A stretch of 64,000 nt of DNA, from NCBI GenBank assembly GCA_002482565.1, contig DLGG01000068.1:32673-96672 (forward strand), written 5' to 3'. The translations under genes were made by a program, and so were the position numbers. This DNA comes from Solidesulfovibrio magneticus. Lineage in GTDB: Bacteria > Desulfobacterota > Desulfovibrionia > Desulfovibrionales > Desulfovibrionaceae. This document shows positions 37,401 to 45,112 of this stretch, in pieces; within the stretch, counting starts at the first letter, position 1, and the number at the start of each line of letters is the position of its first letter. Under the pieces are notes generated by a model. The model was not told the origin of the DNA. It was given only the letters and a program-made list of their open reading frames with translations, and searched no databases.

Positions 37401-37866
37401 ACCCCTGGATTTCACGCTCCTGGCCGAGCTTTTGGCCAGGGTGGCCACGGGTAGCTCCCGCCCGGAGGCTCCGCAACCGGCAACCCAAACCCTGCCCCGG
37501 GCCGTTGCCGTCCTGGAGCGCGAAGCGGCCCTGCGCCGCCTGGGCGGCGACGAAGACTTGCTGGCCGAGGTGGAAGAGGATTTCCTGCGCCAATACCCCC
37601 GCAAACTGCGACTGATCCGGTTGTGCGGCGACGCGGAAAACTGGGACGAAGCCGCCCTGGCCGCCCATTCCCTCAAAAACGTGGCCGGGGCTGTCGGCGC
37701 AGAAGCCGGCCGCCGGCTGGCCGGGCAACTGGAAGACCAGCTTCGCCGACGCGACGCCGAGGCTGCCCACGAGACGGAGATGGCCCTTCGCAAGGCCTTG
37801 GACGAGGCCGCCGCCGCCATCCGCAGCGCCAGGCCCAGGCCGGGCGAGGCCGCCCCCCAGGCGTAG
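34477..37866 (+). CDS. Membrane hybrid sensor kinase: Cache-PAS-PAS-HK-REC-Hpt
   Basis: A 1129-aa hybrid histidine kinase. Two membrane helices (about 11-29 and 290-312) bracket a periplasmic Cache-like sensor. Then come HAMP (about 313-360), PAS (about 370-480), PAS/PAC (about 485-610), HisKA (His631 in KMSHEIRTPLHAV), HATPase_c (NLVGNAVKFT, DTGIGI, GTGLGLAI), a receiver (Asp920 in LVLMDVEMPE; KPL) and a C-terminal Hpt domain (His1064 in AAHSLKN). A full phosphorelay is thus in one chain, lacking only a final regulator. ACGGAG precedes ATG 34477. The ligand is not predictable. Confidence 0.92.
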   Translation: MAWRRLESLRTRLLWLVALTLAPVLALHVTSALEKQHSARVAVDQGLHSIADLAAGNARSLLENYANILRGVTWLAVIKSGDPAQAGRLLTDALAVFPAFQDMVLVRPDGTVTAASALPSGMARKLSDRPWLRRALDAPLSTIMAFGPDTLDGKPGLVLAQAVRGPDDGVVGVCAITLAPDWFAAIFQDIRMPEAARACLFSEAGTVLTTWPPRPQAAGKTVAGADEVLPRLGQASSLVWTGLGPDEAMQRAVFAPVAAPGGQRLFIRLSQPQAVHEALLIGAWQSDMLLFGLAVALALAAAWWFNRVFLLRPMGQFVAMAADMAAGNLDRRSGLAESKGEMGELGQALDAMADKLEERIRFTQELIDAIPVPVFYKDLESRYLGCNAAYERAIRPLARIRRRTVHELELPAQAALCAKTDRDVLAGEAETVEYETSLTFSDQTTRDVVVFKSRFHDVAGRTAGVIGVLLDITGRKRSEAELLASRTRYKLLLDSMGDGFVVMSSDFRLVESNPAFQEMTGYGPDELAAMTYHDITPEAWHEPEERLLAEVDAKGSAEVFEKEYRRKDGSILPVAVRPHRHPESPGEDRRYFAVVRDIADVKAIEADLRQAKEAAETANRAKSDFLAKMSHEIRTPLHAVIGMTELTLGTELSPQQRDALETAREAAGNLLGIINDVLDLSRIEAKGLELVIQDFDLRRTLAGVARTLRPQAARKGLFLTLAVAPNTPRHVRGDQGRVRQILLNLVGNAVKFTREGGVTVTVAALDGDPGRLELAVADTGIGIAPDRLERIFDMFTQADRTVALNFGGTGLGLAICRELVRSMGGEIAVDSVPGQGTVFRVRLRLTPAQVIPSEPTRRPVAAPQADARPLRVLVAEDNPINVKVATTFLSRRGHQATVAANGARALECLGRETFDLVLMDVEMPELDGMEATRRLRAGLAGEANRYVPVAAMTAHALAGSMERCLAAGMTEFLPKPLDFTLLAELLARVATGSSRPEAPQPATQTLPRAVAVLEREAALRRLGGDEDLLAEVEEDFLRQYPRKLRLIRLCGDAENWDEAALAAHSLKNVAGAVGAEAGRRLAGQLEDQLRRRDAEAAHETEMALRKALDEAAAAIRSARPRPGEAAPQA

Positions 37867-37867
37867 C

Positions 37868-37903
37868 AAAAACGAAAGCCGCGCCAGGCCGGCGCGGCTT
37901 TCG
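37868..37903 (-). terminator. Terminator of satP transcript (minus strand)
   Basis: Perfect 13-bp stem (CGAAAGCCGCGCC and complement), 5-nt loop. On the minus strand it is followed by TTTTTGC, a usable U-tract. On the plus strand it also follows the hybrid kinase stop by 6 nt, without a U-tract. Confidence 0.8.
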
Positions 37904-37930
37904 GAAAAACCGGCCCGAGCCGGCGTCTCG

Positions 37931-38029
37931 TGTCGCGTCCGCGAAAACCCTACAGGAGAATTCGCGGACAACAGGCTATAAGCAGGAATTGTTCTTTACT
38001 AACGCTCGCATTGTTTAAGGGACGCGACA
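37931..38029 (-). repeat. ~100-nt structured element, copy B
   Basis: Homologue of the element at 28078-28177. On the minus strand it starts directly after the satP stop (TGTCGCGTCCCTTAAA) and ends GGACGCGACA, giving a 10-bp terminal inverted repeat. An internal 9-bp stem GUCCGCGAA/UUCGCGGAC replaces the different but still pairing stem of copy A. It lies inside the satP 3' untranslated region, before the terminator. Confidence 0.7.
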
Positions 38030-38584
38030 CTAGCCCACGGGCAGGATCTTGCGGCCGTACTGTTCTTCCAACACTTCGGCCATGGCCAGATAGCAGGCGC
38101 TGGCCCCGCACACGATGCCCTCGTAGCCGGCCAGCCGGCCGATGGCTTCCGACCCCAGCCAGTCCCGCAAGGCCAGCAGGAAAAACAGCACCGTCAGCGA
38201 GCCGAAAATGAACCGCAGGACCAGGGAACCGCGCAAGGTTCCGAAGAACATGAACAAGGTGAAAAGCCCCCACAAAAACAGATACCAGCCCATGAAGGCA
38301 TGGGGGGTGGGGTCGGCAAGCCCCATCTTGGGCAGCAGGATGAGCCCGGCCAGGGTCAACCAGAACAGGCCGTAGCTGGCAAAAGCCGTCAGCCCAAAGG
38401 TGTTGCCCTTTTTAAATTCCATGATCCCGGCGATGACCTGGGCCACGCCGCCGTAGAAGATGCCCATGGCCAGCACCATGGAACCCACGGGAAACCATCC
38501 GGCGTTGTGGATGTTGAGCAGGATGGTGGTCATGCCGAAGCCCATGAGTCCCAGGGGCGCGGGATTGGCCAATTTCGTTTCCAT
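38030..38584 (-). CDS. satP: Acetate/succinate transporter (GPR1/FUN34/SatP family)
   Basis: A 184-aa integral membrane protein with six hydrophobic segments. The N-terminal signature NPAPLGLMGFGMTTILLNIHNAGW is diagnostic for the acetate uptake family, and GGVAQVIAGIMEFKKGNTFG carries the second conserved motif. It would move acetate with protons across the inner membrane, fitting an organism that excretes or takes up acetate. AGGAAGG precedes ATG 38584. It is a single gene with its own terminator. Confidence 0.95.
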   Translation of the reverse strand: METKLANPAPLGLMGFGMTTILLNIHNAGWFPVGSMVLAMGIFYGGVAQVIAGIMEFKKGNTFGLTAFASYGLFWLTLAGLILLPKMGLADPTPHAFMGWYLFLWGLFTLFMFFGTLRGSLVLRFIFGSLTVLFFLLALRDWLGSEAIGRLAGYEGIVCGASACYLAMAEVLEEQYGRKILPVG

Positions 38585-38894
38585 TATAGCCTTCCTGTGG
38601 CGTCGAGGGTGGAGCCGGGCGACCCCGCCGCGGGACGCTTCAGCCGGAAGGCCACTGCAATAGAGACTTTGGGACGCCAGGTAAAGACGTCAGACGAGTC
38701 TTGGCCCCACGTCTTGCAGGCGATTTTTTGACGATGTCGGCAGACATCCGGTGTTGGCGTTGGCCGCTGCAAGGCCGGCGCAAGGGACTGGCGCGCCGGA
38801 CTTGGCGCGAGGCCGGCGTCCAAGCCAGGGACCAGCCGGCGGCGCCGTTGGCTGCCCCGTTGCCCGGGACGTCCCCCCAGCCGACCGCTGGGGC
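38585..38894. other. Intergenic region, satP to GGDEF gene (310 nt)
   Basis: Holds the satP promoter side and the 3' flank of the signalling operon. A 6-bp hairpin (38733-38748, GATGTC/GACATC) is seen, and a GC-rich hairpin around 38873-38890 near the operon end, but neither has a clear U-tract. No gene is supported. Confidence 0.5.
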
Positions 38895-39797
38895 TCAGCC
38901 CGTTTCCACCCGGTCGCGGCCCAGGCCCTTGGCCGCATACAGGGCGTTGTCGGCCCTGGCCAAGAGGCTTTCGGCCGATTCTCCCGCCCGGGCCTCGGCC
39001 ACGCCGAAGCTGCAGGTGAGCCGGCCCACTTCCGCCAGATCGAGACCGGCCACGGCCAGACGCAGCTTCTCGGCCAGGATGCAGGCCTCGGCCAGCCCCA
39101 GGCCTGGGCAGCAGACAAGGAATTCCTCGCCGCCCCAACGTCCCACGCCCAGCCCGTCGGGCACGGTCTGTCGCAGCAGATCGGCCAGGGCGCGCAGCAC
39201 GTCGTCCCCGCGCAGATGCCCGTAACGGTCGTTGACGGCCTTGAAGTGGTCGATGTCGAACATGACGAGACTCAGCCGCCGCTCCTGGCGGCACAACGCA
39301 TCAAGGCCGGCCAGCAGCAGATGCTCGGTGTGCTGGCGGTTGGCCAGTCCGGTGAGCATGTCGGTGGTGGACAGGCGGGCCAGTTCGATGTTGGTGAGCG
39401 CCAGCCGGGCATGGGCCTCGGCCAACCGGTTCTGGGTGTCCTTGAGTTCGGAGATGTCCACGCCGATGGCGTAGCGCACCACCCGGCCGTCGGGCCAGGT
39501 CATGGCCCGGACCTGCATCTGGTACCAGCGGTCGTCGGACTCGTTGAAGTGCTCGAAAATCCGGGTCTCGCCGTTTGGCAGGCCTTGGGGCGTGAGCAGT
39601 TCGCCCAGGCGGCACCAGGGGCAGGGTTCGTCTCGTTCGTACAGGGCTTTGTGGCACTGTTCGCCGGCATGGTTGCCGAAATGCTCGTTAAAGGCTCGAT
39701 TGCTGTAGATGATGTGGTAGCTGGCGGCGTCCACCACGTAGATGCCGAAGGGAATGAGATCGAAATGGCTCTCGAAAAGGGCGTTTTCCATCATCAC
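38895..39797 (-). CDS. PAS-GGDEF diguanylate cyclase
   Basis: A 300-aa protein: an N-terminal PAS domain (about 10-120) with an unusual C-x10-C-x2-C cluster (ending PCPWC), then a GGDEF domain (about 140-295) with FDIDHFKAVNDRYGH and the active site RWGGEEF, so probably an active cyclic-di-GMP synthase. It is the last gene of the five-gene signalling operon, starting within the kinase stop (4-bp overlap). Its PAS domain is a close relative of the one in that kinase, suggesting duplication and a shared ligand. Confidence 0.9.
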   Translation of the reverse strand: MMMENALFESHFDLIPFGIYVVDAASYHIIYSNRAFNEHFGNHAGEQCHKALYERDEPCPWCRLGELLTPQGLPNGETRIFEHFNESDDRWYQMQVRAMTWPDGRVVRYAIGVDISELKDTQNRLAEAHARLALTNIELARLSTTDMLTGLANRQHTEHLLLAGLDALCRQERRLSLVMFDIDHFKAVNDRYGHLRGDDVLRALADLLRQTVPDGLGVGRWGGEEFLVCCPGLGLAEACILAEKLRLAVAGLDLAEVGRLTCSFGVAEARAGESAESLLARADNALYAAKGLGRDRVETG

Positions 39798-40948
39798 GAG
39801 GCGGCTCCGCAGCGGGGCAGGGTCACGATCACGGCGGTGCGGCCCGGGACGCCGGCGTCCAGTTCGATGGTTCCGCCGTGGGCCTTGGCGGCCAGGGCGG
39901 CGGAATAGGCCCCAAGACCGGTGCCGGAACGTTTGCCCATGGTGACGTACTTGTCAAACATGCGGTCACGGATGGCGGCGGGCACCTCCCCCTGGTTGCG
40001 GACCACAAGGCGCACGCTCTCCGGTCCGGGAACGACGTCCACTTCCACGTCGCCGCCCTCGGGCGAGGCTTCCAGGGCGTTGACCACGAGGTTTTGGAGC
40101 ATCGGCCCCAAGAGCAGATCGTCGCCGGAAATTTCCACCCGGGCGCCGACCGGCACGGCCCCGCCGGCCAGGGCGGCATGCAGCTTCCGGCCCCGGGCCA
40201 TGGGCATGGAAGACAGCCGGGAACAGGTGCGAACGACCAGATCGACCAGATCCACCGGCCGGGGGGACAGCACGAAATCGCCGGTTTCCAGACGATAGAG
40301 CACAAGGGACTGGTTGAGCATGTCGAGCATGGAATGGGCGGCCTGCTCCATGAGCGACACGATGTGGGCCGCTTCAGGGGGTAGGTCGTAGTTTTCGAGC
40401 AGCACCTGGGGCAGGCCGATCAGCGCGGACAACGGCGCTTTGAGATCGTGGCGGGCGATGCGGTCCACGTGCTCGCGCAGGTCCATGTTCTGGCGCAGCA
40501 GCGTGTTTTGTCCGGCCAGGTCCTTGTTGCGGATGGCCAGCTCGGCGTGCGCTTCGGCCAGCCGGTTCTGGGTCTCCTTGAGCTCGGAAATGTCCACGGC
40601 GATGGCGTACTTGACCACCCGGCCGTCAGGCCAACCCATGGCTTTTTCCTGGATCTGGGACCAGCGCTCGTCGCGTTCGTTGTAGAGGTCGTAGACGGCG
40701 GTGCGGCCGTTGGGCAGGCCGTCGGGAGTTAACAGTTCCGGGATGCGGCAGTGCAGGCAGGGCGCGTCGTTGTCGTAGACCACCTTGTAGCATTTGCCCC
40801 CCTCGGCCGGGCCGAGGTTCTCCCGGGAGTGACGATTGAGGAAGACCACCTCGTAGGTGGCCACGTCCACGACGTAGATGCCGAAGGGAATGACGTCGAA
40901 ATGCGTCTTTAAAAGCGCGCTTTCGAGCATGGAGGCGCTTTGCATCAC
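39794..40948 (-). CDS. PAS histidine kinase with variant ATP-binding box
   Basis: A 384-aa soluble kinase. The PAS domain (about 12-125) has a C-x10-C-x2-C cluster (ending PCLHC) like the adjacent GGDEF protein. HisKA has His in ARHDLKAPLS; HATPase_c has NLVVNALEAS but the usual DxGxG box reads NQGEVP, and the lid is KYVTMGKRSGTGLGAYS. The same variant occurs in the kinase at 50295. The N-terminus (VIPFGIYVVDVATYEVV) fits redox, haem or metal sensing, which is not proven. It overlaps cheY upstream and the GGDEF gene downstream by 4 bp each. Confidence 0.88.
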   Translation of the reverse strand: MMQSASMLESALLKTHFDVIPFGIYVVDVATYEVVFLNRHSRENLGPAEGGKCYKVVYDNDAPCLHCRIPELLTPDGLPNGRTAVYDLYNERDERWSQIQEKAMGWPDGRVVKYAIAVDISELKETQNRLAEAHAELAIRNKDLAGQNTLLRQNMDLREHVDRIARHDLKAPLSALIGLPQVLLENYDLPPEAAHIVSLMEQAAHSMLDMLNQSLVLYRLETGDFVLSPRPVDLVDLVVRTCSRLSSMPMARGRKLHAALAGGAVPVGARVEISGDDLLLGPMLQNLVVNALEASPEGGDVEVDVVPGPESVRLVVRNQGEVPAAIRDRMFDKYVTMGKRSGTGLGAYSAALAAKAHGGTIELDAGVPGRTAVIVTLPRCGAAS

Positions 40949-41319
40949 AAGTATTTCGCCGCCACCGTTTCCAGGGTCTCGGCCAGTTTTTCCAGTTTGA
41001 CGGGCTTTAAGATGTAGCCCTTGGCCCCGGCCTCGATGGCGTCCATGACCATCTGTTCCTGGCCGTGGGAGGTGACGATGACGATGCAGGCCCCGGGGTG
41101 GACGGCCAGGATGCGGCGGGTGGCCTCGATGCCGTCCATGTCGGGCATGGTGATGTCCATGGTGGTGACGTCCGGGGCAGCCTGGGCGTAGACGTCCACG
41201 GCCTGCTGGCCGGTGGAGGCCATGGCGACGACTTTATGTCCGAGTTCTTCCAGGAGCTTGGCCATTTTCTTCACGGTGAGGCCGGAGTCGTCCACCACCA
41301 GGATTCGCAGGGATCTCAT
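40945..41319 (-). CDS. CheY-like single-domain response regulator
   Basis: A 124-aa receiver with no output domain. It has ILVVDDSGLTVKKM (acidic pocket), MDITMPDMDGIEA (phospho-Asp), the switch residue in IVTSHGQ and Lys in ILKPVKLEKL. Such proteins pass phosphate to a target by direct contact. It lies between a CheX-like phosphatase gene and the PAS kinase in a tight operon, so its phosphate may come from the large CheA-like kinase and be removed by CheX. Confidence 0.93.
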   Translation of the reverse strand: MRSLRILVVDDSGLTVKKMAKLLEELGHKVVAMASTGQQAVDVYAQAAPDVTTMDITMPDMDGIEATRRILAVHPGACIVIVTSHGQEQMVMDAIEAGAKGYILKPVKLEKLAETLETVAAKYL

Positions 41320-41322
41320 GCC

Positions 41323-41844
41323 TTACTCCTTCACATATTCAAGGGCGTCGTCAAAGAGTTCGCCCGGACCGATGAGGTGGATGGCCAGGGAACCGGCCTG
41401 GGCGGCGAGTTCGGCCGAGGCGAACTTGGCCCCGCGGTGGCGCATCACGGATTTGGCTTCGGTGAGGATGATCGGCGGCGACAGGGCGATGGCCCGGCCG
41501 GTGGCGGCCACGTCGGCCAGGGCGTTGCCCACGATGATGTTGATGATGTCGCCGGCGGTTTCCTGGATGGCGTCGTCGCGCTCGTCCTCGGCGATGTCGA
41601 GGTCGGCGGTGTAGGCGGCGAAAGCCGCGTCGATAAGGGCCGCGTCGAAGCTGTAGGCCAGATAGAGCTTGAGCTGCCCGGTGGCGCTCAAAATGGCGGT
41701 CAGATGGCGCAGGTCGAGCTTTTGCACGTCATCGAAATGGTACAGGGGTTGCCTGACGGCTATGCCCAGTTCCTCGGCGAAAAACGCCCGGGTGCGCGTG
41801 GCCAAGGCGTCGAGGAAGGCTTTGAGATCCAGTTGTTCGGTCAT
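41323..41844 (-). CDS. CheX-like CheY phosphatase
   Basis: A 173-aa protein of the CheX/CheC family. The active-site helix reads DAIQETAGDIINIIVGNALAD, with the Glu and Asn pattern used by CheX to dephosphorylate CheY-P. The C-terminal strand region IHLIGPGELFDDALEY is also consistent. It starts 21 nt after the kinase stop and ends 3 nt before the cheY gene, a clear pairing of regulator and phosphatase. Confidence 0.85.
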   Translation of the reverse strand: MTEQLDLKAFLDALATRTRAFFAEELGIAVRQPLYHFDDVQKLDLRHLTAILSATGQLKLYLAYSFDAALIDAAFAAYTADLDIAEDERDDAIQETAGDIINIIVGNALADVAATGRAIALSPPIILTEAKSVMRHRGAKFASAELAAQAGSLAIHLIGPGELFDDALEYVKE

Positions 41845-41865
41845 AACGTCTCCCGAAAGTGAAAC

Positions 41866-44800
41866 TTAGGCGTCAAGAAGGGGAACCTCGACGCGAAGGC
41901 GCGAGCCGCGCCCGGGTTCGCTGATCAAAACGGCCGCTCCGCCCAGGCGCTGGGCTTCGGCCCGCACGGCGGCCAGCCCCACGCCGCGCCCGGAGAGTTC
42001 GCCGACGCTGCGGCGCGAGGAAAATCCGTCGCGGAAAAGCAGTTCGATCACGGCGGCGTCGTCCATGGCGGCCAGTTCCTCGGCTCCGGCCAGGCCGACC
42101 TCGAAGGCCCGGGAACGCACGGCTTCCACGTCCACGCCCCGGCCGTCGTCGGCCACCTCGATGATGAGCCGCCCGTTTTCGGCCGCGACCCGGCAGCTGA
42201 TGACGCCAGCTTCGTCCTTGGCGGCCTCGGCCCGCTCGGCCGGCGTTTCCAGGCCGTGGTCCACGGCGTTGCGAAACGCGTGCACCAAAGCCTTGGCCAA
42301 GGCGTCCAGGCGGTCGGGATCGACGGCCACGGCTTGGCCTTCCACGGCAAAGGGCGCCAGGAGCTTGCCCTGGCCGGCGGCCAGTCGGGCGGCCAGGCGC
42401 GGATAGGCGGCCAGCAGCTTTTTCACGTCCACATGGCGCAGGGTCCGGGCGGCGGCCAGCACCGAGCGGTCCCGCTCGCCCAGCGGCAGTTCGTCCAGAC
42501 GCGAAAGCAGCCGGTCGGCCAATTCGGCCAGGGCCTCGGCCAGATCCGCGCCCAGGCAGATTTCGCCCCGGCGATCAAAAAACTCCTCGCCCAGGGCGCT
42601 GCGCACCACGGTGATGTCCCGGTCAAGGGCCGCGTCCACTTCGGGATCGGCCAGGGCTTCGGCCACGGCCGAAGCCTGGGGCGCGTCCTGCCGGGCCAAG
42701 GCGGCCAGCCGCGTTTCCACGGCATCCAGCGCGGCCGCGACATGGGCGCACTCCAGCTGCAAAAACAGCCCTTTAAACGTGTGCACCTGTCGATACACAG
42801 ACTCCAGGGCAGCCCGGCCATCCACGGCCCCGGACACGAAGGCCTGGCCTGATTCCCGGAATCCGGCGAAGCTGTCAAGGACGGCGAAAAAGTCGCGCTG
42901 CTCCCGCACCGCCGCCACCACGCAGGCCAGGCGGTTGCGCTCCCGGGCCACGGCGTCCTTTAAGCGCGCCTCGTCGGTGACGTCGGTGATGACGAACATG
43001 AGCCGCCCCCCGTCCAGGGCGCGGTAGGCCAGGCGCAGGGCGCGCCCGCCAAGCTGGGCGGCCTTTTGCATGAGCGACAGGTAGAGGTCGCGGCGATAGG
43101 CGTCGGCCTCGTCGGCCACCCGCCGGATGTTGACGGTAAGCGCCTCCCGCGCGGACGCATCGTCGGGAAAAAGCAGCTCGGCGACGTTGCGGCCCTCGAT
43201 GTCGCCGCCGAAAATGGCGCGGCATTCCTGACTGAACCGCGGCCCCACCACGCCGTCGCGGTCCACCGATAAAAACCCCTGGCCGGCGTTGTCGAGCAGC
43301 GCGGCCATGTCGCGGTTGGCGGCGTCAAGATCTTCGTGGGCCTGACGGATGGCCCGGTTGAGCCGGGAAAGCTTGCGGTTCCACCAGACGATGACGGCCA
43401 GGACGGCGGCGGCGATGGCCAGGGCCTTCCAGAACCGGGTGTAGTCAAAGCTCTCCTCGAAGGTGACGGCCACCCATTTCTTGATGGCAGCCTCGGTTTC
43501 GGCCTTGGTGAGGGTGTTGACGGCCTTTTGGAACAGCGACGCCAGCTCCGGTTCATCGTCGCGGCTGGCCACGGACAGGTCCATCTGGGCGTCGAGGCGG
43601 CCGGCGATCTTGAGGTCGCTGAAATGGTCCTTGGCGATGGCCTGACTGATGGCCGGGACGGTGTCGATGTAGCCGTAGAGCTTGCCGTCGGCGACAAGCC
43701 GCAGGCCTTCGGTGACGCTTGGCACCTCGACCAGCCGCATTTCCGGGTATTTGGAACGCAGGATGTCCAGGCTGGAGTAGCCGTTGACCACGCCCAGGTC
43801 CTTGCCGGACAGCCCGGCCGGATCGTCGATGAAGGGCGTTTTGGCCAGGGTGGCCACCACCATGGGGAAACGCAGGTAGGGCGTGGTGAAATGGAGAAAA
43901 CGCCGCCGCTGCTTGGTGTCGCCGGCGGCCGGCAGGAAATCGCAGCGATGCTCACGCACGGCGGACAGGCTCTGGCTCCAGGAGCTGGTGGGCACCAGGA
44001 CCACGGGCACGCCCAGGCGCTCGCTCATAAGGCCCAGCAGATCGGCGGCGATGCCGACGTGGCGGCCGTTTTCATCGATGCGCTCGATGGGGGCCCAATC
44101 CGGGTCCACGCAAAACGACAGGGCTTTCTTGCGGGCCAGATAGTCCTTCTCCCGATCCGTGAAGGTCAGCCCCGTGTGCGTGTCGGCCGGCTTGCCCATG
44201 ACCTCGGCGACGTTCTCTCCGGACTGGGCCCCGGCCTTGTACAGCGGCAGCCAGCGGGAGAGCAGCGCGGCCTTTTCCGATTCCGTCACCGATTCATGGG
44301 CTTTTTGCAGAATGGACGCCAGAAGCGGCCAGTCGTTGCGCACCAGCGAATAGATCTTGAATTGATAGTCCAACAGCCCGGAAATCTTGACGTTGGCCAG
44401 CCCCGACTTGCGGATGGCGTAGGAGGCCACGGCCATGTTCTCCACGGCGGCATCGGCCTTGTGGGTGGCCACCAGCGACAGGGCGGCATAGGGGTCGGCG
44501 GTTTCGACAAGTTCCAGGCCCGGGGCCTTTTCGCGCAGGTATTCCTCGGCCGTGGAGCCCCGGGCCACGGCCACGCGCTTGCCGGCCAGGGTCTCCAGGG
44601 ACCAGGCCGCGGCGTCGTCCCGGGCGGCCACGGCCAGGGGGAACTGCCAGTAGGGGCCGGCGAAAAGCGCGTAGGTGGCGCGGTCGGCAGTCTTGCCGGT
44701 GCCGTCCACCAGATCGATGCGTTTGTCGCGCAGGGCATCGAGAACGAGCTGAAAATCCAGCCCGTCGCCCAGGATCTGGAACCGGAAGGCCAGGCCTGTG

Positions 44801-45042
44801 CGCTGGGCGATTAGGGCGTAATAGTCGTGGAAAAGGCCCTGCTGCCGGCCGTCGGCCACGATGGACAGCGGCGGCCAGTCCACGTCGCTGACCGTGACCA
44901 CGGGGTGGGCCTCGATGAAGGCTTTTTCCTCGGGCGTCAGGTCCAGGGCCGCAGCCCAAGCGCCCGCTCCCCCGAAAAAGCCAAGTGCGGCAAGGACGGC
45001 CACCAGCCGCCAGACAAAGGACGCACGCAAAAAACGCATCAT
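41866..45042 (-). CDS. Tandem periplasmic-binding, PAS, Hpt, CheA-like sensor kinase
   Basis: A ~1058-aa membrane kinase of unusual design. After a signal sequence (about 1-30) come two SBP_bac_3 (extracellular solute-binding) domains (about 30-260 and 275-505), a membrane helix (about 512-530), a PAS domain (about 555-670), an Hpt domain (His754 in QVHTFKGLFLQLE), and a HATPase of CheA type (FRNAVDHGLE, VADDGRGVD, GFSSRRSVGELSGRGVGLAA). There is no HisKA or CheW-like domain. A promoter (TTGGGC-17-TATGCT) ends just before, so ATG 45042, with a CGGGG ribosome site, is preferred over ATG 45060. It heads the cheX-cheY-kinase-GGDEF operon. Confidence 0.88.
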   Translation of the reverse strand: MMRFLRASFVWRLVAVLAALGFFGGAGAWAAALDLTPEEKAFIEAHPVVTVSDVDWPPLSIVADGRQQGLFHDYYALIAQRTGLAFRFQILGDGLDFQLVLDALRDKRIDLVDGTGKTADRATYALFAGPYWQFPLAVAARDDAAAWSLETLAGKRVAVARGSTAEEYLREKAPGLELVETADPYAALSLVATHKADAAVENMAVASYAIRKSGLANVKISGLLDYQFKIYSLVRNDWPLLASILQKAHESVTESEKAALLSRWLPLYKAGAQSGENVAEVMGKPADTHTGLTFTDREKDYLARKKALSFCVDPDWAPIERIDENGRHVGIAADLLGLMSERLGVPVVLVPTSSWSQSLSAVREHRCDFLPAAGDTKQRRRFLHFTTPYLRFPMVVATLAKTPFIDDPAGLSGKDLGVVNGYSSLDILRSKYPEMRLVEVPSVTEGLRLVADGKLYGYIDTVPAISQAIAKDHFSDLKIAGRLDAQMDLSVASRDDEPELASLFQKAVNTLTKAETEAAIKKWVAVTFEESFDYTRFWKALAIAAAVLAVIVWWNRKLSRLNRAIRQAHEDLDAANRDMAALLDNAGQGFLSVDRDGVVGPRFSQECRAIFGGDIEGRNVAELLFPDDASAREALTVNIRRVADEADAYRRDLYLSLMQKAAQLGGRALRLAYRALDGGRLMFVITDVTDEARLKDAVARERNRLACVVAAVREQRDFFAVLDSFAGFRESGQAFVSGAVDGRAALESVYRQVHTFKGLFLQLECAHVAAALDAVETRLAALARQDAPQASAVAEALADPEVDAALDRDITVVRSALGEEFFDRRGEICLGADLAEALAELADRLLSRLDELPLGERDRSVLAAARTLRHVDVKKLLAAYPRLAARLAAGQGKLLAPFAVEGQAVAVDPDRLDALAKALVHAFRNAVDHGLETPAERAEAAKDEAGVISCRVAAENGRLIIEVADDGRGVDVEAVRSRAFEVGLAGAEELAAMDDAAVIELLFRDGFSSRRSVGELSGRGVGLAAVRAEAQRLGGAAVLISEPGRGSRLRVEVPLLDA

Positions 45043-45069
45043 GCAGACCCCGTTGTTCATCCGGCCCGC

Positions 45070-45098
45070 AGCATAGCGCAGCCTGCCTCGAAGCCCAA
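45070..45098 (-). promoter_or_regulatory. Promoter upstream of CheA-like kinase operon
   Basis: On the minus strand TTGGGC (45098-45093) and TATGCT (45075-45070) are 17 nt apart, in the 50-nt gap after the transglutaminase gene. It would let the signalling operon be transcribed separately from the upstream Anbu cluster. Confidence 0.45.
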
Positions 45099-45112
45099 CC
45101 CCAAAAATAAGG

